Shown in pieces: positions 1-6,842 of a DNA stretch of 23,817 nucleotides. The stretch comes from Opitutales bacterium (lineage in GTDB: Bacteria > Verrucomicrobiota > Verrucomicrobiia > Opitutales > Opitutaceae): the NCBI GenBank assembly GCA_021772595.1, contig JAJFLS010000168.1:1-23817 (forward strand), written 5' to 3'. Every line of letters starts with the position of its first letter. Positions within the stretch are counted from its first letter, which is position 1. The notes under the pieces are model-generated. The model did no database searches. It had not been told where the DNA came from and saw only the letters and a list, made by a program, of their open reading frames with translations. The position numbers and the translations under genes were made by a program.

Positions 1-147
1 CGCCTCTTGCACGACGTCCTGAGCGGTTTCTTGGCCCTCCGTTATCCGGAAGGCGTAGATCAGCAAGGGTCTTTCAAGCGCAGCGAACAGCGATTCCAAT
101 GAGAGAACATCTCTCTCGCTTGATTGCGTCGGTCGAAAGCCAGGCAT
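1..147 (-). CDS. ECF-like RNA polymerase sigma factor, N-terminal part (cut by window edge)
   Basis: Only the first 49 codons lie in the window; the gene runs off the left edge on the minus strand. The ATG is at 147-145. The translation includes LESLFAALERPLLIYAFRI followed by TEGQETAQDVVQEA, which matches the start of sigma-70 region 2 as found in extracytoplasmic-function sigma factors: an amphipathic helix, then the acidic AxDxxQEAF-type core-binding helix. Such factors direct RNA polymerase to a small regulon, often in response to envelope or nutrient signals. No clear Shine-Dalgarno sequence precedes the ATG. A perfect 16-bp palindrome (214-229) lies 67 bp upstream and could be a regulatory site. 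The subfamily and the anti-sigma partner cannot be judged from this fragment. Confidence 0.75.
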   Translation of the reverse strand, partial: MPGFRPTQSSERDVLSLESLFAALERPLLIYAFRITEGQETAQDVVQEA

Positions 148-213
148 AATCTCGAATTACTACTTTTGGAAAAATCAGGTTCCTGAGTAATAAGACTTCG
201 AAGCCTCCCATTC

Positions 214-229
214 CTTAGAAATTTCTAAG
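214..229. promoter_or_regulatory. Perfect 16-bp palindrome upstream of the sigma-factor gene
   Basis: CTTAGAAATTTCTAAG is a perfect dyad lying 67 bp before the sigma-factor ATG on the minus strand. It is AT-rich and has no loop, so a protein-binding site is more likely than a hairpin. No known operator is recognised. Confidence 0.35.
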
Positions 230-319
230 AAAAACTTCCGACACACCACCCACAAAACCAAACACACTTAATGACCCTATACGCGCCGATAAGCTCCATC
301 GGATTCGCCAAGTTCTTGC

Positions 320-431
320 GTAGGAGCCTACTTGCAGGAAATTCCGTAGGGTCGGCGCTTACGGCGTACTGCGTTTCCTGAGTGTAATTTCCCACGTCGA
401 AGTCTCGACGTAGCTACGCGAGGAACTCGCG
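320..431. repeat. Degenerate GTAG-headed REP-like hairpins
   Basis: This sits in the geneless stretch 148-645. Two repeat units follow each other in the same orientation. GTAGGAGCCTACTTGCAGG (320-338) is a decayed copy of the GTAGGAGCCTGCTTGCAGG element seen intact at 13214, 14541 and 22879. GTAGGGTCGGCGCTTACGG (346-364) is a decayed copy of the element at 10805. Further on, two short hairpins meet back to back: ACGTCGA/TCGACGT (394-400 and 405-411) and CGCGAG/CTCGCG (417-422 and 426-431), joined by GTAGCTAC. The rest of the stretch, including 432-645 before the symporter gene, shows nothing I can name. Confidence 0.6.
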
Positions 432-645
432 TGGCATTCGGACGATTTCCGCTAGATTGACGCATATCCTCGTGCAGGCGCTGCCCCGAGTCTCTATGGT
501 TTTTCATGGAACCTCTCATAGGAATTTACCGTAACCATACATTGCTCCCGCGTTGATCTCGCCTATTCTCTTCCATGACGTGGCCCTTCAACCGGATTTC
601 AGCTAAGTCCACGGTCTCTCGATAGAACTCCCCCATTTCTTCTCC

Positions 646-2352
646 ATGCTAGGCATCAGCGTCATCGATATCCTCGTCCTTCTCGTCTATCTCGTCGGCG
701 TCACGCTTCTCGGCATTTTCGCGATGAAGAAGATTAAGGGCGTGAGCGACTTCATCATGCCCCGGCGTTTCGGCAAATGGATGCTCATGATGCACGCCTT
801 CGGCAGCGGGACTCACTCCGATCAAGCGGTGGGAGTTGCTTCGAAAACCTACACTAGCGGACTCTCAGGCATCTGGTATCAATGGCTCTATCTCTTCGGA
901 ACGCCTTTCTATTGGCTAATCGCGCCGGTTTTGCGTCGCTTTCGCGCGTTGACCACAGCCGACATTTTCGAGCTGCGTTTCAATCGCAGCGTCGCCGTTC
1001 TCTATTCGATTATCAGCATCGCCATGATGATCACGACCATCGGGCTGATGCTGAAAGGTTCGGGCGCGGTCATTTCCGGAGCCAGCGGCGGAGCGATATC
1101 ATCGGATGTCGCGATCATCTTCATGACCGTTCTCTTCGTCGCCTACGGAACCGCCGGCGGTCTCGGCGCAGCAATCGTCACCGATTTCGTCCAAGGAATT
1201 CTCACCATCGTATTTTCGTTTCTGCTTCTACCGTCGGTCTTGAGCGCTGTGGGTGGACTCGAAGGGATGCGCGTCACAATCGCCAATACGGAAATGTTCT
1301 CGCTCGCAGCCCCGGCCGGAATCGGAGCGTTCTACATCGCCATCATTTCGATCAACGCGCTCGTCGGCATCGTCACCCAGCCACACATCCTCGCCAACTG
1401 CGCCGCTGGCAAAACCGAGCGCGAAGGGCAGTTCGGCTTCATGGCGGGAAGCCTCGCAAAACGCTTTTGCACCGTCGCCTGGGCTTTGACTGGACTGGCC
1501 GGAGTCGCTTATTTCGCCGGAAAAGATGTCGATCCGGACCATCTCTATGGAATGCTGGCCAACGAGTTTCTCCCGAAAATGCTGCCGGGCGCGCTCGGGC
1601 TGTTCATCGCGACGCTGCTCGCCTCGGTCATGAGCTCGTGCGACTCCTTCATGATCGCCGCCTCCGCGCTTTTCACCAAAAACATCTACCGGCAGTCCCA
1701 GCCCGGAAAGACTGACCGGCACTACCTCTGGGTTGCTCGTATCGCTTCCGTGAGCGTGGTCGTCCTGGGCGTCCTGTACGCGTACTGGCTCTCCGGTGTT
1801 ATCCAAGGATTGGAGATTTTGTGGAAAATCGGGCCGATGATGGGGATCGCGTTTTGGATGGGATTGTTCTGGCGGAGAACAACGCCCGCCGCCGCATGGG
1901 CCTCGACCTTGAGCGCTCTGCTAGCGTGGTGGATCGGCTCGCAAAATTTCTTCGCGAATTGGGTATCCAAAATTCCCGGCGCCGATGCGCTCCGACTCGT
2001 CACTTACGCCGATGGCAGCCCCTCCATCGATCTCCCCTGGCAAATGATTCTCTACCTATCGGCTGGCCTCATCGTCGGCGTGGTAGTCAGCCTGTTCACC
2101 CAACGTTCCAATCCCGAAAAAGTCGAACGCTTCTATACACTCCAGCGAACGCCCGTCCTTGAACCCGAAGTCAACGCCCCCGAACCCTGCACGCTTCCCC
2201 AAGGTGCCCGCCCGTTACCGCGTCGCGTTTTCTTTCCCAATTCCGAACTGGAAATCCCAATCCCCTCCAAACGTTCCATCGTGGGATTCTCCATCGGTTG
2301 GATCTGCGTCATTTCCATAATTCTCGTCGTTTATTGGATTTCCAAAAGCTAG
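646..2352 (+). CDS. Sodium:solute symporter family protein (SSS/SSF)
   Basis: This 568-residue integral membrane protein has the length and pattern of the sodium:solute symporter family, which drives uptake of sugars, carboxylates or amino acids with a Na+ gradient. About 13 hydrophobic segments are visible, starting with residues 5-27 and ending with a C-terminal segment at about 545-565. After the first helix comes the conserved loop and second helix with FGSGTHSDQAVGVASKTYTS, typical of SSS members. A long hydrophilic stretch (about residues 485-540) precedes the last helix. The ATG at 646 has no obvious Shine-Dalgarno. The substrate cannot be told from the sequence; the nearby glycan genes make a sugar or sugar acid plausible (inference). 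The next gene, 290 bp downstream, is separated by a large repeat, so an operon is uncertain. Confidence 0.9.
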   Translation: MLGISVIDILVLLVYLVGVTLLGIFAMKKIKGVSDFIMPRRFGKWMLMMHAFGSGTHSDQAVGVASKTYTSGLSGIWYQWLYLFGTPFYWLIAPVLRRFRALTTADIFELRFNRSVAVLYSIISIAMMITTIGLMLKGSGAVISGASGGAISSDVAIIFMTVLFVAYGTAGGLGAAIVTDFVQGILTIVFSFLLLPSVLSAVGGLEGMRVTIANTEMFSLAAPAGIGAFYIAIISINALVGIVTQPHILANCAAGKTEREGQFGFMAGSLAKRFCTVAWALTGLAGVAYFAGKDVDPDHLYGMLANEFLPKMLPGALGLFIATLLASVMSSCDSFMIAASALFTKNIYRQSQPGKTDRHYLWVARIASVSVVVLGVLYAYWLSGVIQGLEILWKIGPMMGIAFWMGLFWRRTTPAAAWASTLSALLAWWIGSQNFFANWVSKIPGADALRLVTYADGSPSIDLPWQMILYLSAGLIVGVVVSLFTQRSNPEKVERFYTLQRTPVLEPEVNAPEPCTLPQGARPLPRRVFFPNSELEIPIPSKRSIVGFSIGWICVISIILVVYWISKS

Positions 2353-2373
2353 CTCAACATGCGCTATGTTTTT

Positions 2374-2585
2374 AACCACAGATTACACAGATGTTCACAG
2401 ATATATAATAACCAATGAAATTGAGAACAACTGTTTTGAATACCCAATCGGTTTTCTACATTGTCTGTTTAAAGTAGCACAGGCTTCCAGCCTGTTTCTT
2501 CACAGGCAAGATGCCTGTGCTACATTGATTTCGAAATTCTAACGCTCATCTAAAATCATCTGCACTCTTTGTGTCATCAGTGGTC
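2374..2585. repeat. Nested repeat element with imperfect inverted outer arms
   Basis: The 290-bp gap between the symporter and the next gene begins with AACCACAGATTACACAGAT (2374-2392) and ends with a region (2567-2585) whose reverse complement starts GACCACTGATGACACAAAG. The two arms agree at about 14 of the first 18 positions. A second palindromic unit (2474-2523) sits inside. This looks like a non-coding mobile repeat carrying another repeat. No open frame of interest lies inside. Confidence 0.6.
2474..2523. repeat. GTAG-headed REP-like inverted pair (BIME-like)
   Basis: The outer arms GTAGCACAGGC (2474-2484) and GCCTGTGCTAC (2513-2523) are perfect 11-bp inverted repeats. Each half also folds on itself: AGGCT-tcc-AGCCT (2481-2493) and CAGGCA-aga-TGCCTG (2503-2517). 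Two hairpins in opposite orientation, each with GTAG at its foot, is the layout of paired REP elements. The position between two plus-strand genes could also stop or stabilise transcripts. Confidence 0.7.
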
Positions 2586-2642
2586 AATCTAACTCCTTAA
2601 ACTTTTCCACAAATCAAAAAACACTGCATCAGAGCAACACAC

Positions 2643-4049
2643 ATGAAAAACGACGTCCTTTCACCAACACGCGCATACTATATTTTTGTTTCTGCATTTG
2701 CTGCGTTCAGTCTTACATTCGCGTTCGGAGCGCCCAACAAATCCATCCCAACGAAGCTTTTCGATCCGGGTTATCTCGAGGGAGATTGCAACTACCACAG
2801 TCTCACCGCCGCATCCGATGGAATGCTCTACTTCACCGTCTGCACGCATCACACCGAATCATCGGCCCGCATCTATCGTTTCAATCCGACCGACGAGTCC
2901 ACTACGCAAATCGGTGACCTCGGCAAGATTCTAGGTAGCGATCCACGCAAACAAATCCCCCACGGCAAGATCCATACCGCGCTCGATGAACACGACGGAT
3001 TCCTCTACTTCGCTACGCACACCTCCTTCTACGATGGCAATCTCCCCGGCATCACCCCAGAGGACGGACGCGAACCCTACCCCGGCGGCCTTTTCATGCG
3101 TTACAATCTGAAGACCGGCGCATTCGAAAATCTAGCGCAGCTGAATCTTCCCAGCGAAGGAATCATCGCTATGTCAATCGACAAAACCAGCGACACGCTC
3201 TACGGAATGACTTGGCCCACAGGTCTACTTATCAGTTACAATCTCGAGGAAAAACTACTCCACAATTGGGGTGCCACTCAAGGTCGCGGAGAATGGGGAC
3301 GCCTTCCGAGCGAATGGGATTTCATTTGCCGAAAGCTTGCCGTAGATAATAATGGCAATTTGTATGGATCTACGGATACAGGACGCATTTGGAATCTCGA
3401 TACTGATCAACAGCGACCCGTCAACTACTTGAAAAGCCTGAATCTGGATCGCATCCCGCCCATTCAGGAAACGAATTTCGAAATCCCGGCCGAAGCTCAT
3501 TTTTTCTGGAACAACTGGCGCACGATTCTCTGGAATAACGAAACCGAAAGCTTCTGGGGACTTCACGGCGGGAGCACACAACTCTTCGAATTCAAACCCG
3601 CTACCGGCCTTCTGAAATCCGTCCGTCCGCTTCGAGCCGAAGGAGTCGACCCACTTACGCGTCGCAACCGATTTCGATCCCAACTAGGCTTCATGCTCGG
3701 ACCGGGAAACACTCTTTTCTATCTCGCCCACGCTCCCACCACCAAAATCCAAGGACGCTCAGAAATTACTTCATCCGTTCACCTGCTCACCTACCAAATC
3801 GATTCGGAAGAATTCGAAGACCATGGAATTCTCACTACACCGCAGGGACGCCGCATATTTTTTACCGAGAGCATAGCCATTGGAGCCGACGATCGACTCT
3901 ACACAGTGGCTTGGGTTGAATCAACTGACCCAAAGCGCATGACGAAAATCCAAGCCGCCCGAGCCAATGCCGCCCCCGACGAGACCGACGAAATCATCTA
4001 CGAGATGCAACTCGTCCAGCTCCCCGCATGGCAGGAGTTCATCGACTAG
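2643..4049 (+). CDS. Exported protein of unknown function, probable beta-propeller
   Basis: The protein has 468 residues and begins at ATG 2643. Residues 1-30 form a likely signal peptide: Lys near the start, a hydrophobic run around YIFVSAFAAFSLTFAF, and a small-residue end at FGAP. The mature part contains repeated blade-like segments of the pattern DGxLYFxT, TLYGMTWPTGLLISYN, GNLYGSTDTGRIWNLD and DDRLYTVAW, spaced by about 50-60 residues. These resemble YVTN/SMP-30-like propellers. HGKIHTALDEHDGFLYFATH (about residues 109-128) is a likely conserved core with several His and acidic residues that could bind a metal or sugar (inference). I do not recognise a named family. It follows the symporter on the same strand, so a role in handling the same extracellular substrate is possible but unproven. 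Confidence 0.7.
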   Translation: MKNDVLSPTRAYYIFVSAFAAFSLTFAFGAPNKSIPTKLFDPGYLEGDCNYHSLTAASDGMLYFTVCTHHTESSARIYRFNPTDESTTQIGDLGKILGSDPRKQIPHGKIHTALDEHDGFLYFATHTSFYDGNLPGITPEDGREPYPGGLFMRYNLKTGAFENLAQLNLPSEGIIAMSIDKTSDTLYGMTWPTGLLISYNLEEKLLHNWGATQGRGEWGRLPSEWDFICRKLAVDNNGNLYGSTDTGRIWNLDTDQQRPVNYLKSLNLDRIPPIQETNFEIPAEAHFFWNNWRTILWNNETESFWGLHGGSTQLFEFKPATGLLKSVRPLRAEGVDPLTRRNRFRSQLGFMLGPGNTLFYLAHAPTTKIQGRSEITSSVHLLTYQIDSEEFEDHGILTTPQGRRIFFTESIAIGADDRLYTVAWVESTDPKRMTKIQAARANAAPDETDEIIYEMQLVQLPAWQEFID

Positions 4050-4054
4050 CTCCC

Positions 4055-4078
4055 GTAGCTTATCGTCGCAGTGCGGCG
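4055..4078 (+). repeat. Possible degenerate GTAG-headed hairpin after the stop codon
   Basis: GTAG at 4055-4058 is followed by CGTCGC-agt-GCGGCG (4064-4078), a 6-bp stem with one G-U pair. It begins 5 bp after the stop codon of the upstream gene, as other repeats here do. It is short and may be chance. Confidence 0.35.
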
Positions 4079-4225
4079 TGGTTTTCAGATAATATCAGTT
4101 AAGCCGAGACCTATGCGTTGAGCGTAGCCAATAGGTCCGAAATTCAAATGATGCACGAGCAAATCGTCCTCGCCAATCGATCTCATAAAAGAGAATCGGT
4201 CAGGGTTGCCAGAGTCAACTTAGGT

Positions 4226-4321
4226 GTCGCTGAAGCGACGGCAGGTTTTGGTTTTCCTGCAAAAAATCAGCTTCGTTCGAAACCTTTTCGGCGTCAGCCG
4301 ACCTGTATCCGCGAAGCGGAT
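4226..4321. repeat. Cluster of short hairpins in the convergent intergenic region
   Basis: The gap 4050-4356 lies between two convergent genes. Four small stems lie in 96 bp: GTCGCT-ga-AGCGAC (4226-4239), GCAGG/CCTGC (4241-4245 and 4256-4260), TCGGC-gtca-GCCGA (4288-4301) and ATCCGC-gaa-GCGGAT (4307-4321). The first and last act as opposed end hairpins. The set could work as a bidirectional terminator or be another palindromic repeat family. No gene is seen here. Confidence 0.5.
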
Positions 4322-4356
4322 CCTTACAACTATGAATGCAACAAATTCACGAAACG

Positions 4357-5760
4357 TTATTGTAAACTACGTTCCAGCATGGTCGTCGCGGTCGACTCGA
4401 GGCCTTGAGTCCGATCCTTGACTTCGACATACCAATATACTTCCCGACCCGCTGCATTGTCGCTCGTCGGCAAAGTCGCTTCCCAGAGCGTGGAGTCAGC
4501 AACGCGTTTCATCTGAGCCGATTGGAAGCGATCCTTGGCATCTCTAAATCGAGGCCCTTGCAGATAGCAGTAGTGAACGTTCACGCTTTCGATATCCGCT
4601 TGACTGTGTACGACCGCGCTCACCTTCAGAACTCCTTGATCAAGCGACCCTAAAGCGCTTACCGAAGTGGCTGGCCGTTCCCAAAAGCAATGGGCAACCC
4701 AGGCGCGAACTGCTTGAACATGCTTAGACGTTCCCATGCCGTGTGCATAGTTCGGCACATAGGCAAAGCTCTTGTCGCCTTGGTAATAGGGATAAAATCC
4801 GTGGTCATCGAAGCTGTTGAAGAGATTGTCGTTGGTACCTATGACGTTCATCATGGGAACGTTCACTCGGGAAAGAAATTGATAGGGGTCGATATAAGCC
4901 ATATATTCGTATCCACGCGTTGTGTACATATCCTCGAAGTGCACCATGTAGTCGTGTTTCGATCCTTCGTGGACCGTACGGACCGATCCCGGCTTGGGCA
5001 AAGCCCCAGGAGCAGGACTGTGCTCTTGGATCAAATGGCCGAAATTGCCTGGGCGGGCGATGGATACGAAACCACTAATCCGGTCGTCCACGGCGGCAGC
5101 GATCCAGATCGACTGGGCCCGTTTTGAACTGCCAGCTAAAACGAATTGAGTCGCTTGAACTTCCTCGAGCTCGCCCAACACCGTCATGGCCCGCATGTAA
5201 ACTTTGGCCAGGGCTATCCAATGAATCCAATTCGGGTCGCCCGTTTCGAAAAACTTTGCAGCGGTATAGCGGCGAATCGGCCCTTGCCCCTTAACGCCCC
5301 AATGATCCCCCGGCATATTAGACTTCAGCAGCATCGACGGGATCCCTAGCTCGATCGCGGTCAGCGCTCCGTAATCCCGATCGACATCGAAACCCTCTTC
5401 GAGATTGGAACTGGCCCCCTGATTAACTAGGGCCATTCCACGTTTCGACGCATCGATCCCGCCGACCGGCAGGTAAACGCTCGCCAGATGCCGAACGATT
5501 TCCCCTCCCCACGTTTGAGAAAAGAATTCCAATTCAATCCGGCGAACCGTTTTCGCATTGTCCTCTGAAACGGGACCGATCTCATCTGAAAGAATCTCCA
5601 GATCCAATGTATCCGGATTCTTAATCTCTGCCATGTCGAACACATTGGCCGGAGGGAGTTCGCTTTTTTCGGCGCCGATGACGCTGGGTAATGCGGCTAT
5701 CGCAAGAACGCCAACAAGCGCCCAGCAAAACGGGTTCAGTCTATAATGGTTCATTTTCAT
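4357..5760 (-). CDS. PhoPQ-activated pathogenicity-related (PqaA-type) alpha/beta hydrolase
   Basis: The chosen ATG at 5760 gives 467 residues. It has GGAG six bases upstream, and a signal peptide follows directly (hydrophobic run CWALVGVLAIAALPSVIGA), whereas an upstream in-frame extension to 5937 looks non-coding. The mature part matches the PhoPQ-related family (PF10142 as I remember it): an alpha/beta-hydrolase fold with nucleophile-elbow-like AGSSKRAQ (Ser at about residue 212, where the family usually has a GASKRG-like motif), GTNDNLF for the acidic residue and PNYAHGM for the catalytic His. DYGALTAIELGIPSMLL and DHWGVKGQGPI are further family-like blocks. It probably acts in the periplasm or outer envelope; the substrate is unknown. 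The name comes from Salmonella pqaA and does not imply virulence here. The nitroreductase gene ends 188 bp upstream on the same strand. Confidence 0.85.
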   Translation of the reverse strand: MKMNHYRLNPFCWALVGVLAIAALPSVIGAEKSELPPANVFDMAEIKNPDTLDLEILSDEIGPVSEDNAKTVRRIELEFFSQTWGGEIVRHLASVYLPVGGIDASKRGMALVNQGASSNLEEGFDVDRDYGALTAIELGIPSMLLKSNMPGDHWGVKGQGPIRRYTAAKFFETGDPNWIHWIALAKVYMRAMTVLGELEEVQATQFVLAGSSKRAQSIWIAAAVDDRISGFVSIARPGNFGHLIQEHSPAPGALPKPGSVRTVHEGSKHDYMVHFEDMYTTRGYEYMAYIDPYQFLSRVNVPMMNVIGTNDNLFNSFDDHGFYPYYQGDKSFAYVPNYAHGMGTSKHVQAVRAWVAHCFWERPATSVSALGSLDQGVLKVSAVVHSQADIESVNVHYCYLQGPRFRDAKDRFQSAQMKRVADSTLWEATLPTSDNAAGREVYWYVEVKDRTQGLESTATTMLERSLQ

Positions 5761-5948
5761 ATTTCGCTCCGGTCTTAAACTAGTATTTAGGCGAAGTTTT
5801 CTCTCTAGGCAACGTGTAGTCGTAAATAGTAGCAAATTCGAAAGAGAATCCAGAAGAAGGGGACTCACGCAAAGTCGGGATCTGCGACAAGCGTCTAGGG
5901 ACTGATCCGTACAGAATATGTCTTCGCTCAAACTCATCGTGATTTCAG

Positions 5949-6614
5949 TTATTCAAACCAGCTTGTAAAAGACTCTACCGGCTCGCGCTCGGTGCGGTAC
6001 TGATTGATCGGGTCCTCCGCAGCGGGGAAACCCAGGGCTACGCCGCAGACCAGCGATAGCGAATCAGGTAGTTGTAGAATATCGCGCGCGATGTCTGGGA
6101 ATTCGGCCATCGAAGCTTGGGGGCAAGTTTCGAGTCCGTGTCCGCGAGCTGCCAGCATCACGTTCTGAATGAACATACCCAGGTCGACCCACGATCCTTT
6201 TTCCAGGACTGAATCGACGAAGAACAACAATTCGATCGGAGCGCCGAAACCGTGATAGTTCTTAAGCCACTGATTGGTTCGGGCTTCCTTGTCATCACGG
6301 CTAATTCCCAGCGCTTCGTAGAGCGCTAATCCGCAAGCTTTTTGCCGAGACCGATACGGTTCGAGAATGCGCTTTGCGTAGTATTTATAGTCGGGATTCG
6401 AAGCCTGCCCCGAAGAACGCGCCTCAACAAGCGCATCGCCGAATTTCCGCTTCGTATCGCCGGAAATCACTACAACCTGCCACGGTTGGATGTTGGCTCC
6501 GGAAGGCGCCCATCGAGCGGTATCCAGAATTTGGTGGATCGTATCCTTGGAGACCGGACGGTCCGAGAACGCCCGAGTGGATGCTCTGTTTCGTATCGCA
6601 TCGATGATGTTCAT
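5949..6614 (-). CDS. Nitroreductase family protein (FMN-dependent)
   Basis: The 221-residue protein starts at ATG 6614 behind a weak purine-rich AAAGAG. It shows family hallmarks in order: RNRASTRAFSDRPV near residue 8 (Arg/Ser contacts to FMN phosphate), ILDTARWAPSGANIQPWQVV (residues 29-48), the central helix region, LGMFIQNVMLAARGHGLETCPQASM, and a C-terminal LVCGVALGFPAAEDPIN. Family members are homodimeric cytosolic flavoproteins that use NAD(P)H to reduce nitro compounds, quinones or enones. The exact substrate is not predictable. There is no signal peptide. It lies downstream of the acylase gene and the gene wreck at 6698-6842 and upstream of the PqaA-like gene, all on the minus strand, but gaps over 80 bp make a shared transcript uncertain. 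Confidence 0.9.
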   Translation of the reverse strand: MNIIDAIRNRASTRAFSDRPVSKDTIHQILDTARWAPSGANIQPWQVVVISGDTKRKFGDALVEARSSGQASNPDYKYYAKRILEPYRSRQKACGLALYEALGISRDDKEARTNQWLKNYHGFGAPIELLFFVDSVLEKGSWVDLGMFIQNVMLAARGHGLETCPQASMAEFPDIARDILQLPDSLSLVCGVALGFPAAEDPINQYRTEREPVESFTSWFE

Positions 6615-6697
6615 TGATTTCTCTTTGTCTTTATTGAGAGGCGGGGCGAATGAGCGAAGATTGGTCTGTTGCGTTCTCGGTTCATGGTTTGGAACAA

Positions 6698-6842
6698 TTA
6701 TTCCTGCGGTCCCCGCTCCAGGATGGCGAGCAGATCGGCGATCTCCTCAAGGGTGAGCGTATTGAGCAGGCCAGGCATGCAAACCCGAAGCCAAGACAAC
6801 CCCCTTGCCGCACTGCTTCAAAAACGCTCTGCGTTTCATCAT
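6698..6842 (-). pseudogene. Gene wreck: Tat-leader start fused out of frame to a cytochrome c-type tail
   Basis: A start codon at 6842 overlaps the TGA of the acylase gene (ATGA-type overlap, GGA just upstream). It reads MMKRRAFLKQCGKGVVLASG, a convincing twin-arginine leader, then stops after 31 codons at 6747. In another frame from 6778 to 6698 the DNA reads MPGLLNTLTLEEIADLLAIL plus a few residues and TAA. This closely resembles the extreme C-terminus of PVC-type cytochrome c/heme-binding domain proteins (MPxGLxNTLTxEExxDLLAYL). The simplest reading is that a deletion removed the body of one or two genes and left the head of a Tat-exported protein next to the tail of a cytochrome c protein. 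The family call is from memory of the motif, and no alignment was run. A short expressed leader peptide is the alternative. Confidence 0.6.

Noticed and set aside
328..519. Small minus-strand reading frame of 63 codons
   Set aside because: It runs through degenerate repeat hairpins, is very Arg-rich and has no family resemblance; treated as non-coding.
882..1715. Frame of 277 codons overlapping the symporter gene on the same strand
   Set aside because: Its product is His/Arg-rich, an artefact of reading a GC-rich gene in another frame.
5761..5937. N-terminal extension of the PqaA-like protein
   Set aside because: The extra 59 residues have no family match, and a signal peptide with GGAG ahead of it starts at 5760.
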